From: Pedobacter sp. UBA1951
GTDB lineage: Bacteria > Bacteroidota > Bacteroidia > Sphingobacteriales > Sphingobacteriaceae
Reading direction: 5' to 3'
Length of the DNA stretch: 17,555 nucleotides
Assembly (NCBI GenBank): GCA_002336465.1
Contig: DDEP01000154.1
Coordinates: 1 to 17,555, forward strand
The position numbers and the translations under genes were made by a program. Of the stretch, positions 6,926 to 12,697 are shown piece after piece (within the stretch, counting starts at the first letter, position 1; each line of letters starts with the position of its first letter). The notes beneath the pieces were generated by a model. The model was not told where the DNA came from. It saw nothing but the letters and a program-made list of their open reading frames with translations, and did no database searches.

Positions 6926-7720
6926 TTATAACAGCTTGAGATATTTTAAGGCTTTGTAAACCCCATCTTCATCTGCAGAATGGGTTACATAATTGGCAGC
7001 TTGTTTAACATCTGTATTGGCGGTGCCCATTGCAATACCAAAGCCGCATCCAGCTAGCATAGGCTTATCGTTTCCTCCATCGCCGAAAGCTAGGGTACGG
7101 TTAAGATCTATTCCGAAACGTTCGGCCATTTTGGTAACTCCGGTCATTTTGTTCAAACCCTTTGGATTGATATCGGCAAAGTAAGGCATCCACCTTGAGC
7201 TTTCTACATTTTTCATTATGCTATTCACCAAAAAATGCTCTTTCTCCTCATCAACAAAAATATTGAGCTGTGTAATATCATCTGTACGCAACAACGATGG
7301 GTCTGCAATTTCAGGCAAAGGAATATTTAAAAAACAAAATGCCTGTTCAGCGTAATCGTTAACATGGTTAATGGAAAAATGCCCAAGTTTCATAATAGAG
7401 AAAGCCAAGTTCTCTTGTATCGAATAATCAATAAGCTGTTTCACATCCTGCTCATCAATATAAGAAATATGAAAAATCTCGCGTTGTCCATCGGTGCAAA
7501 TCACACCGTTATTAAAGATATATCCATCAAAATCTAATTCCTGTAAAGCTGGAAAACCATCTAAGCTACGCCCGGTAGCTATAAATATTTTAATGCCATT
7601 CTTTTTTAAGCTTTGTAATGAATGTATAGCAGATGAACTGATTTGATGTGTATCAAAGCCCTGCAAAGTTCCGTCAAAATCAAAAAAAACTGCTTCGGTT
7701 TGTTCTATAAGCTCATTCAT
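6926..7720 (-). CDS. Cof-type HAD-IIB family hydrolase (sugar or nucleotide phosphatase)
   Basis: A 264-residue HAD phosphatase with the Cof-like (type IIB) cap. Motif I is FFDFDGTLQG, with nucleophile Asp14 and acid Asp16. Motif II is IFIATGRS (45-52). Lys187 in NPKGLNKMTG serves as motif III, and FGDGGNDKPML (212-222) is the motif IV metal site. Likely substrates are small phosphate esters such as sugar phosphates, pyridoxal phosphate or flavin precursors; none can be picked from sequence. The start chosen is ATG at 7720. The frame can be extended 7 codons to a TTG at 7741, but that extension runs through a perfect 6-bp hairpin (7725-7740) and adds nothing conserved. The gene is tail to tail with the HMGL gene, with only two bases between the two stops and no terminator hairpin at the junction. 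Confidence 0.9.
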   Translation of the reverse strand: MNELIEQTEAVFFDFDGTLQGFDTHQISSSAIHSLQSLKKNGIKIFIATGRSLDGFPALQELDFDGYIFNNGVICTDGQREIFHISYIDEQDVKQLIDYSIQENLAFSIMKLGHFSINHVNDYAEQAFCFLNIPLPEIADPSLLRTDDITQLNIFVDEEKEHFLVNSIMKNVESSRWMPYFADINPKGLNKMTGVTKMAERFGIDLNRTLAFGDGGNDKPMLAGCGFGIAMGTANTDVKQAANYVTHSADEDGVYKALKYLKLL

Positions 7721-7724
7721 GTTA

Positions 7725-7740
7725 TGCGTAAAAATACGCA
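7725..7740 (-). promoter_or_regulatory. Small hairpin just upstream of the HAD gene start
   Basis: TGCGTA-AAAA-TACGCA forms a perfect 6-bp stem with a 4-nt loop ending 5 bp before the ATG at 7720. It could occlude or mark the 5' end of the mRNA, and it argues against translation starting at the TTG upstream. Confidence 0.4.
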
Positions 7741-7741
7741 A

Positions 7742-8092
7742 TGCAATTACAAATAGTTACATCTAAATAAATTTAAAAATCAGAGAAGCCCAAAATCTTA
7801 TCAGGATAATAAGGGTAATCTGTGCTTCTCTGTAAAGTAGGCATCTTTACTTATAAAACCTGCATATTTAAGTTCTGTTAACTTTGAAAATAATCGATAC
7901 AATGAAACAGAGCCTTAATTTTAAAGAATTAATTCTTGAAACGAGACATGAGTACTTTGAAGTACTATTTTAATTAATAATGTGATTTTTAAAGAAAGGC
8001 ATCTTTTTCAGTTGATCTGAATTTAAAGATAAAGCCTGGTTTTATAGCGTTAAAGATAAAAAGCGAAAATTTACTGGTTCTGTGTAGGGTAT
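7742..8092. other. Gene-poor interval with several dyads
   Basis: No convincing protein gene lies in these 351 bp. Visible structures: CAGAGAAGC/GCTTCTCTG (7781-7789 with 7824-7832); GTAAAG/CTTTAC (7832-7837 with 7845-7850); the 14-bp palindrome AAGAATTAATTCTT (7924-7937); AGTACTT-TG-AAGTACT (7951-7966); and a direct repeat TTAAAGATAAA (8023-8033 and 8050-8060). A perfect -7-like TAACTTTG lies on the plus strand at 7879-7886. A 23-residue frame begins at ATG 7902 and ends at 7973. The interval must hold the end of the 8093-8932 transcript and the start of the HAD transcript, both on the minus strand. Confidence 0.5.
7776..7832 (-). terminator. Possible minus-strand terminator with a long loop
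   Basis: Read on the minus strand, CAGAGAAGC and GCTTCTCTG pair over 9 bp, enclosing 34 nt that include a small internal dyad (7797-7801 with 7809-7813). The 3' arm is followed by ATTTTTAAATTT. It could end the transcript of the 8093-8932 gene, although it is about 260 bp past that stop, or it could be a structured part of the HAD leader. Confidence 0.3.
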
Positions 8093-8932
8093 TTATTTGT
8101 AAGTATCTATAATATACTTTGTAGCGGGTTTCAAAACTTCTTCTGGATGTACAGGGTGCGTTCCCCTTGTCGTAAAAAATTCAACTTCATCATTAATTTT
8201 TGAGTACCAGACCTTGCCTATAGAATAATCGGTAAGCGTATCTGTAGCCATAATCTTTTTAAAATGAACCATTTTACGCGGATCCATTGTAATCAATTTT
8301 ACGCCCTCTATACGTTCATTACATAGTATTGGTTTATAACGATCGGTTTCCCAGTACATACATTGCTGTCCTTCGTTAACATGAACGTAAAAACCACCCA
8401 CCACAACTGATGTTAACGAACATAATGACATGGAGCCGGCCATTTTAAACTTCTTGATCTTTCTTTTAATCCAATCTTTGTCATAAATCTCATCTTCAAA
8501 ATCATCATTATCTTCTTCCTTGTGAAATCTTGTCTTGAACGTTTCAGCTTCCTTATCGGATCGTTTATCATACAAACGGTTTCTCCAAAATGCGTAAGGC
8601 CGAGGTTCAAAATCTATGAGCCAAGCCAGTAACTCTACATTTTTCTCATCAGGATTACAAGTCTTGCCCTTAATAAAATTGATCAAAGGCCTAAACTTGT
8701 CAATGTCAATGTGAGAAATAATGCTTTCATAATCTTTAGCCTCACCTTTAGCACCAAAGAACAATCTCAACGTATCTTCATCCCTTTGGTCACTCCTTTC
8801 GTTAATCACAATAAGACATTCTTCTCTCATTTTGGCTGCAGAAGGTTTAATTAAATTAAGTGAAAGCTTCTGTTCATACTGCCTTTTTTCATAGGCCAGT
8901 TTTACCTGTTTTTTATACTTTTCAAACATCAT
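8093..8932 (-). CDS. Unrecognised single-span membrane protein, 279 residues
   Basis: I do not recognise a named domain. Residues 1-165 are hydrophilic and highly charged, with a basic N-terminus (FEKYKKQVKLAYEKRQYEQK begins at residue 3) and a strongly acidic patch, EEDNDDFEDEIYDKD, at 139-153. A basic cluster (155-163) then precedes one hydrophobic segment at about 166-184, and the remaining 95 residues end in KYIIDTYK. The charge pattern suggests a cytoplasmic N-terminal part and an external C-terminal part. The latter has Cys191 and Cys204 flanking CMYWETDRYKPILC, possibly a disulfide loop, and an aromatic KVWYSKINDEVEFFTTRGTHP stretch at about 240-260. From memory, similar C-terminal halves occur in unnamed Sphingobacteriaceae proteins, but this is unverified. 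Start ATG 8932, with a second ATG immediately after. It appears monocistronic, with repeated TTCCTGAAT boxes upstream. Confidence 0.75.
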   Translation of the reverse strand: MMFEKYKKQVKLAYEKRQYEQKLSLNLIKPSAAKMREECLIVINERSDQRDEDTLRLFFGAKGEAKDYESIISHIDIDKFRPLINFIKGKTCNPDEKNVELLAWLIDFEPRPYAFWRNRLYDKRSDKEAETFKTRFHKEEDNDDFEDEIYDKDWIKRKIKKFKMAGSMSLCSLTSVVVGGFYVHVNEGQQCMYWETDRYKPILCNERIEGVKLITMDPRKMVHFKKIMATDTLTDYSIGKVWYSKINDEVEFFTTRGTHPVHPEEVLKPATKYIIDTYK

Positions 8933-8963
8933 AATTTAGAATTTTAATGTAAAATTAAACGGT

Positions 8964-9015
8964 TTTCCTGAATACTTTCGGCATTTCCTGAATCTCATTT
9001 GAATTACAGGAATTC
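8964..9015. promoter_or_regulatory. Iterated TTCCTGAAT boxes between divergent genes (possible operator)
   Basis: TTCCTGAAT occurs at 8965-8973 and 8985-8993, exactly 20 bp (about two helical turns) apart. An inverted partner, CAGGAATTC, lies at 9007-9015. The boxes are 30-85 bp upstream of the minus-strand gene and abut the -33 element of the plus-strand promoter at 9017. They are well placed to control both directions. Confidence 0.4.
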
Positions 9016-9016
9016 A

Positions 9017-9048
9017 TTGATAACAAACATCTTAAGCCCATAAATTTG
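9017..9048 (+). promoter_or_regulatory. Probable promoter of the leader and small-peptide transcript
   Basis: TTG at 9017-9019 and TAAATTTG at 9041-9048 match the Bacteroidetes -33 and -7 elements with a 21-bp spacer. The expected transcription start is near 9054-9056, giving a leader of about 235 nt before the ATG at 9291. Confidence 0.5.
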
Positions 9049-9054
9049 TTTCAT

Positions 9055-9290
9055 AAATCGATTTGAGCGTCTATTAGCTACGGACGCAAGTGCACTAAAA
9101 TCGGTTTTACAGAAAGAGAAAAAATGGTGTTGATAAATGGTTTGGGAAGATATTTATAAGCCCCGTTTTTCTCTACTACCTCTTCCCTAACATAAGCAAT
9201 GAGAAGCGCTTCTTATTGTGGGTTGTAGCACTACCTCCGATCTGTTTCGCAGGCAACTACAAGATTTATTCATAACTAAACTTTAAGAAA
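9055..9290 (+). ncRNA. Long structured 5' leader (or independent RNA) upstream of the small peptide gene
   Basis: No open frame of note is present, but complementary segments are dense. GCGTC (9067-9071) pairs with GACGC (9083-9087). AGAGAAAAA (9115-9123) pairs with TTTTTCTCT (9166-9174). GGGAAGA (9144-9150) pairs with TCTTCCC (9181-9187), and this crosses the previous stem, an H-type pseudoknot layout. CAATGAGAAGC/GCTTCTTATTG (9197-9218) is a 22-bp palindrome with one mismatched pair. TTGTAG/CTACAA brackets about 9223-9270. I matched it to no known class: tmRNA, RNase P, SRP RNA and 6S hallmarks are absent. It may be a regulatory leader; folding was judged by eye only. Confidence 0.4.
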
Positions 9291-9485
9291 ATGTTACAAT
9301 TGATTATTGCCATTTTATTGGGATTGGCATCCCCTTCATATAACAGTCAGTCAGCAAATAGCACTAGTGGAACAACCATAACCATCGGTACTAACGGTGG
9401 TGAAGAAGATCCAACAAATACAGGTAATACTGGAACCGATGGAACAGGTGGCCAAACTAGCCAAACTCCTCCTCCAAAACCATAA
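9291..9485 (+). CDS. Small exported Thr/Gly/Asn-rich peptide, 64 residues, function unknown
   Basis: The N-terminus MLQLIIAILLGLASP has a short hydrophobic core (residues 2-12) followed by a possible signal-peptidase site after Gly-Leu-Ala. The rest is low complexity: Ser/Asn/Thr, then NGGEEDPTN, then Thr/Gly/Asn repeats, ending in the proline-rich tail TPPPKP. There is no cysteine and no lipobox, so it looks like a small secreted or periplasmic peptide or a precursor. Its own promoter (9017-9048), a long leader and a perfect-stem terminator right after the stop support it as a real transcription unit. The next gene downstream is a TPR sensor kinase, which makes a signalling role worth testing. 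No named family is recognised, and the hydrophobic segment is short for a classical signal peptide. Confidence 0.6.
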   Translation: MLQLIIAILLGLASPSYNSQSANSTSGTTITIGTNGGEEDPTNTGNTGTDGTGGQTSQTPPPKP

Positions 9486-9491
9486 AGACAT

Positions 9492-9526
9492 TAAAATTAA
9501 GGCAGGAATCACCTGCCTTAATTTTA
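9492..9526 (+). terminator. Perfect-stem intrinsic terminator after the small peptide gene
   Basis: TAAAATTAAGGCAGG (9492-9506) and CCTGCCTTAATTTTA (9512-9526) form a 15-bp perfect stem with loop AATCA. The T-rich 3' arm supplies the U tract, and by symmetry it may work on both strands. It isolates the peptide transcript from the kinase gene, which starts 38 bp later. Confidence 0.85.
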
Positions 9527-9563
9527 TAAATTCAAGATATTGCTCATTTATTTCATAAATTAG

Positions 9564-11222
9564 GTGATCAACCGATCATCATTGAAAAAGTTTATAATTC
9601 TCATTTTTGTACTCGCTATTAGCAGTTGTTATCAAAAAGATAGAAAACAAGATTCTGCAAGCAATAACTTATTCTACAGCAAAGCTTTAGAATATCGCGA
9701 CAATCAAAGTCAAGACAGTGCATTTCTATATTTTTCTAAAGTAACAACTTATAATACCGATAGCTCATTAATAGCTAAAGCCTATGCAAATATGGCTATC
9801 ATTCAATGTGACCAAGGTGATTATTTCGGCAGCGAAGAAAGCGCAATAAAGGCTATTAATTATTTTCAAGACGATAATAAATATCTCCCTGGAGTATACA
9901 ATACGATTGCCATAGCAAAGAATAATCTGAAAAATTATAAAGATGCTCTGTATTGGTATTCTAAAGCTGTTAGCGCTACTACTGATAGTTTAAACAATTT
10001 ACTTTACCAGAATAATATCACGGTAGCACTTATTGATCAGAAAGATTATAATTCAGCTATCAAAATCTTGGAAAGGCTTTTAAGCAATAACACCATTAAG
10101 AGTAACAAACCTAAATTTGCTCAAGTATTAGATAATCTTACATGGGCTAAATGGTTACAAAATCCGGTTTATAATGCAAAACCAGATTTAATTCATGCAT
10201 TAAAAATAAGAGAAAAAGAAAAGGATTTATGGGGTCAAAATGCAAGTTATGCTCATCTTGCTGATTATTATGAGAAGCGAAATTTAGATACGGCATGGAT
10301 TTACGCTGTTAAGATGTATGAGGTTTCCAAACAAATTAATAGTCCTGATGATCAACTTCAGGCGCTTCAAAAACTTATAAAGTTTAGCCCAAGCCAACTC
10401 ACAAAAAAATATTTTGAGATTTATCATAATTTGAGCGACAGTCTTCAAACTGCTCGTAATGCAGCTAAAAACCAATTTGCACTCATACGCTATGAAACCG
10501 AAAGGCATAAAGCAGATATCTTAAAACTACAGAAAGAAAATACCGATAAGAAATACCAAATCTCTGTTCTAATTTTTGGCATATTCCTGTTATCAGCTAC
10601 AGGTTTAATATGGTACAAAAGAAGAAAGCTGCGATTGGAAATGGAAACTCAGAATGCAATTAGGGAAAGTCAATTAAAAACATCCAAAAAAGTACATGAT
10701 GTGGTAGCCAATGGTTTGTATAGGATTATGTCTAAACTCGAGAATCAGCAATCTGAAGATCATGCACTTATTGATGAAATGGAAGACCTCTATGAGAAAT
10801 CAAGAGATATTTCCTATGAACAGTTAGAATTTACGGACAAGAACTTTAACGAGAAAATATCAGGTCTGCTAAAATCTTTTGCTACAGAAACCACCAAAGT
10901 ACTCATCGTGGGCAATACCGTAGAGCTGTGGAAGAAAGTTGAGCCAAACATTAAATATGAACTTGAGCATATTTTACAGGAACTCATGGTTAATATGAAA
11001 AAGCATAGTAAAGCAACCAATGTGGTTATACGTTTTGAAACGCATAACAATTCTGTACATATCAATTATACCGATAATGGTATCGGTATTCCAAAACAAA
11101 CAAAATTTAAAAACGGGCTCAATAATACGGGAAACCGTATTAAAAGTATTGGCGGAGTCATTAATTTTAATTTGGGAGCTGAAAAAGGTTTAAAAATTCA
11201 ATTATCGTTCCCACGATCATAA
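9564..11222 (+). CDS. TPR-containing sensor histidine kinase with lipoprotein-like N-terminus
   Basis: A 552-residue sensor kinase. The N-terminus has a basic start, a hydrophobic core and the lipobox ISSC (Cys22), so it may be lipid-modified. Residues about 37-290 are helical TPR-like repeats with pairs such as AKAYANMAIIQCDQGDYFGS and DALYWYSKAVSA, outside the membrane. A coiled segment (about 300-330) leads to one membrane helix (331-351). The cytoplasmic part has a HisKA_3-like phosphoacceptor region, KKVHDVVANGLYRIMSKLEN, with His378. The HATPase domain has N-box ELMVNMKKHSKA (Asn477), G1 TDNGIGIP (503-510) and G2 NGLNNTGNRIKSIGG. The start is GTG 9564 or TTG 9582; no ATG precedes the signal sequence. 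TGATC-AACC-GATCA (9565-9578) overlaps the GTG start. The partner response regulator begins 11 bp after the stop. The ligand is unknown. Confidence 0.92.
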   Translation: MINRSSLKKFIILIFVLAISSCYQKDRKQDSASNNLFYSKALEYRDNQSQDSAFLYFSKVTTYNTDSSLIAKAYANMAIIQCDQGDYFGSEESAIKAINYFQDDNKYLPGVYNTIAIAKNNLKNYKDALYWYSKAVSATTDSLNNLLYQNNITVALIDQKDYNSAIKILERLLSNNTIKSNKPKFAQVLDNLTWAKWLQNPVYNAKPDLIHALKIREKEKDLWGQNASYAHLADYYEKRNLDTAWIYAVKMYEVSKQINSPDDQLQALQKLIKFSPSQLTKKYFEIYHNLSDSLQTARNAAKNQFALIRYETERHKADILKLQKENTDKKYQISVLIFGIFLLSATGLIWYKRRKLRLEMETQNAIRESQLKTSKKVHDVVANGLYRIMSKLENQQSEDHALIDEMEDLYEKSRDISYEQLEFTDKNFNEKISGLLKSFATETTKVLIVGNTVELWKKVEPNIKYELEHILQELMVNMKKHSKATNVVIRFETHNNSVHINYTDNGIGIPKQTKFKNGLNNTGNRIKSIGGVINFNLGAEKGLKIQLSFPRS

Positions 11223-11233
11223 GATTTAAAATA

Positions 11234-11899
11234 ATGTTCAAACGAATACTCATAGCAGAAGATCATGAAAGTGCAAATATCTCAGTACAAAAAACACTGA
11301 CTGATCTTGAGATAACAAATAAAGATTATGTTTATTACTGTGATGATGCTTTAACAAGAATTAAAAAAGCATTGTACGAGGATCAACCTTTTGATCTGCT
11401 CATTACAGATATACACTTTGAAGAGGATCATGTTAAACAAGAGATCAATGATGGTATTGCGCTGATCAGAGCTGCAAAGCATATACAACCTCATCTTAAG
11501 GTATTGGTATTTTCGGCCGAGAACAAGGCCGCCATTATGGATACACTTTTCAATGAACTGAATATCGATGGCTTTGTAAGAAAAGCCCGTTATGATGCAC
11601 AGGAATTAAGGTTAGCCATAAAAACCATTTATTGCGAAAAAAGATATATCAGCACAGAAATACACCAAAATATCAAAGAGAAAAATAGTTATGAATTTAC
11701 TGATTTCGATATTAAGATAATTTCTCTTCTATCAAATGGTATGCTGCAAAAAGATATTCCTGTTTACTTGCAGAGCAATAAAATCAAACCATCAAGTTTA
11801 AGCAGTATAGAAAAACGCCTCAATCAAATGAAAGAAGTTTTAGACCTTTCTAAGAATGAACAGCTTGTAGCATTTTGCAAAGACATGGGCATCATCTAG
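11234..11899 (+). CDS. Response regulator with REC domain and LuxR/NarL-like output
   Basis: Cognate partner of the upstream kinase, 221 residues. The receiver domain shows the acidic pocket in ILIAEDHES (Asp10), the phosphoacceptor Asp59 in LLITDIHFEE, the switch Ser94 in VLVFSAENK and the conserved Lys117 in GFVRKA. An insertion (HFEEDHVKQEIND) follows the phosphoacceptor. The C-terminal region (about 153-221) begins YEFTDFDIKIISLLSNGMLQ, resembling the first helices of a LuxR/NarL DNA-binding domain. The recognition part, KPSSLSSIEKRLNQMKEVL, is longer and quite unlike classical NarL. It ends in a NEQLVAFCKDMGII helix like the LuxR C-terminal helix. It is therefore probably a DNA-binding transcription regulator of a Bacteroidota-specific flavour. 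Targets are unknown; the upstream peptide promoter is a natural candidate. Confidence 0.9.
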   Translation: MFKRILIAEDHESANISVQKTLTDLEITNKDYVYYCDDALTRIKKALYEDQPFDLLITDIHFEEDHVKQEINDGIALIRAAKHIQPHLKVLVFSAENKAAIMDTLFNELNIDGFVRKARYDAQELRLAIKTIYCEKRYISTEIHQNIKEKNSYEFTDFDIKIISLLSNGMLQKDIPVYLQSNKIKPSSLSSIEKRLNQMKEVLDLSKNEQLVAFCKDMGII

Positions 11900-12012
11900 T
11901 TGTTGATCTTCTATAATCAACTGGAATTACCTCCACTAGACCTTTCTAAAAAATAATTTTACAAAAAAACAAAAATTACGGTTTCCCGTAAAACTAACTC
12001 TTTTATAGTGTT

Positions 12013-12160
12013 TACTTTTGAATTGTTAACAAAAGAGAATAAGTTTTATAACCAGAGAATTAATACTAAAAGAGCGCTCAAAGTTCAACTAATTTTTCAT
12101 CTACCTAATTATTTGAACTGTCTTAGAAAGACCCAACCTAGATAATCCGGTTGGGTCTTT
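12013..12160 (+). ncRNA. Possible small RNA or 3' UTR-derived RNA downstream of the response regulator
   Basis: TACTTTTG (12013-12020) is a perfect TAnnTTTG -7 box, but no -33 box is seen. A transcript from about 12027 would end at the terminator at 12127-12160, giving about 134 nt. Internal pairing is possible between AGTTCAA (12082-12088) and TTGAACT (12113-12119), with GAGCGCTC (12072-12079) just before it. Alternatively the stretch is the 3' UTR of the two-component operon, which has no nearer strong terminator. Confidence 0.3.
12127..12160. terminator. Bidirectional terminator between the response regulator and GNAT genes
   Basis: AAAGACCCAACC (12127-12138) and GGTTGGGTCTTT (12149-12160) form a perfect 12-bp stem with a 10-nt loop. 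The plus strand continues TTTACTTTAT and the minus strand CTTTCTAAG. It lies 33 bp past the end of the minus-strand GNAT gene and can also stop plus-strand transcripts. Confidence 0.85.
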
Positions 12161-12192
12161 ACTTTATAATCAATTGTTATCTTAGCAAAGGT

Positions 12193-12618
12193 TTATATAT
12201 GCTTTACCATCTTATAATGCTTAATGCCCGCTTCTTCAAACTCTTCGCCCTCTGCCTCAAAACCAAATTTGGCATATAAACCTACTGCATCTACCTGCGA
12301 ATTCAGGTAAACATAATGAGCATCAGCAGGCAGATCAGCCAAAACAGTAGAAACCAAAGCTGCACCAATACCTTTACCCCTAAAATCTTTCAGCACAGCA
12401 AATCTTTCCAATTTATAACCTAAATCTGTTTTACGCCATCTACATGCTGCACAAGGCTTTTGATCTAACAAAGCAAGAAAATGAACAGATTCTTCTTCAT
12501 TTGCATATTCAATTTCAGGCGGGCATTTTTGTTCGTCAACAAAAACCGTTCTGCGAATGGCAAATACCTTTTCCAAATCTTCTCGGGCAGTGGCTTTTAT
12601 TACTTTCAAAACTTCCAT
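12193..12618 (-). CDS. GNAT family N-acetyltransferase (YjcF/ElaA-like)
   Basis: A 141-residue acyl-CoA-dependent N-acetyltransferase; the substrate cannot be read from sequence. The pattern IRRTVFVDEQKCPPEIE near the N-terminus is typical of the YjcF/ElaA-like branch. LERFAVLKDFRGKGIGAALV is the acetyl-CoA pyrophosphate-binding motif A (Arg/Gln-x-x-Gly-x-Gly/Ala form, here RGKGIG). YLNSQVDAVGLYAKFGFEAEG is motif B, and HYKMVK ends the protein. The start is taken at ATG 12618. A frame extension of 17 codons to a TTG at 12669 would be read from inside the aldolase terminator hairpin (12653-12676) and looks spurious. Only about 34 bp separate that terminator from the ATG, so expression may depend on read-through or on a promoter overlapping the hairpin. 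Confidence 0.88.
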   Translation of the reverse strand: MEVLKVIKATAREDLEKVFAIRRTVFVDEQKCPPEIEYANEEESVHFLALLDQKPCAACRWRKTDLGYKLERFAVLKDFRGKGIGAALVSTVLADLPADAHYVYLNSQVDAVGLYAKFGFEAEGEEFEEAGIKHYKMVKHI

Positions 12619-12646
12619 ATAATTAAGATTCCATTTATAAATGAAC

Positions 12647-12676
12647 AAAAAAGGCACAATTGAATTCAATTGTGCC
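12647..12676 (-). terminator. Terminator of the aldolase gene: a perfect 24-bp palindrome
   Basis: GGCACAATTGAA and TTCAATTGTGCC (12653-12676) form an uninterrupted palindrome 21 bp past the fba stop. On the minus strand it is followed by TTTTTTG. It lies just upstream of the GNAT start. Confidence 0.85.
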
Positions 12677-12697
12677 TGTATATTAAAAATCTAAGGT

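Noticed and set aside
7721..7741. TTG-started extension of the HAD gene
   Set aside because: Adds seven residues read through a hairpin; the ATG at 7720 gives the normal family N-terminus.
8413..8610. Second minus-strand frame inside the 8093-8932 gene
   Set aside because: Out-of-frame shadow of the longer gene with no independent start signal.
9055..9290. tmRNA, RNase P RNA, SRP RNA or 6S RNA in the leader region
   Set aside because: No tRNA-like acceptor with CCA, no tag reading frame, no RNase P or SRP signature sequences, and no single long bulged hairpin as in 6S.
11902..11921. GTTGAT/ATCAAC hairpin right after the response regulator as its terminator
   Set aside because: Only 6 bp with an 8-nt loop and no following T run; the 12127-12160 structure is far stronger.
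12008..12145. GTG-started frame of 45 codons after the response regulator
   Set aside because: It runs into the loop of the terminator at 12127-12160 and overlaps the -7 box; basic, low-complexity product with no family resemblance.
12619..12669. TTG-started extension of the GNAT protein
   Set aside because: It begins inside the aldolase terminator palindrome; translation from there is implausible.
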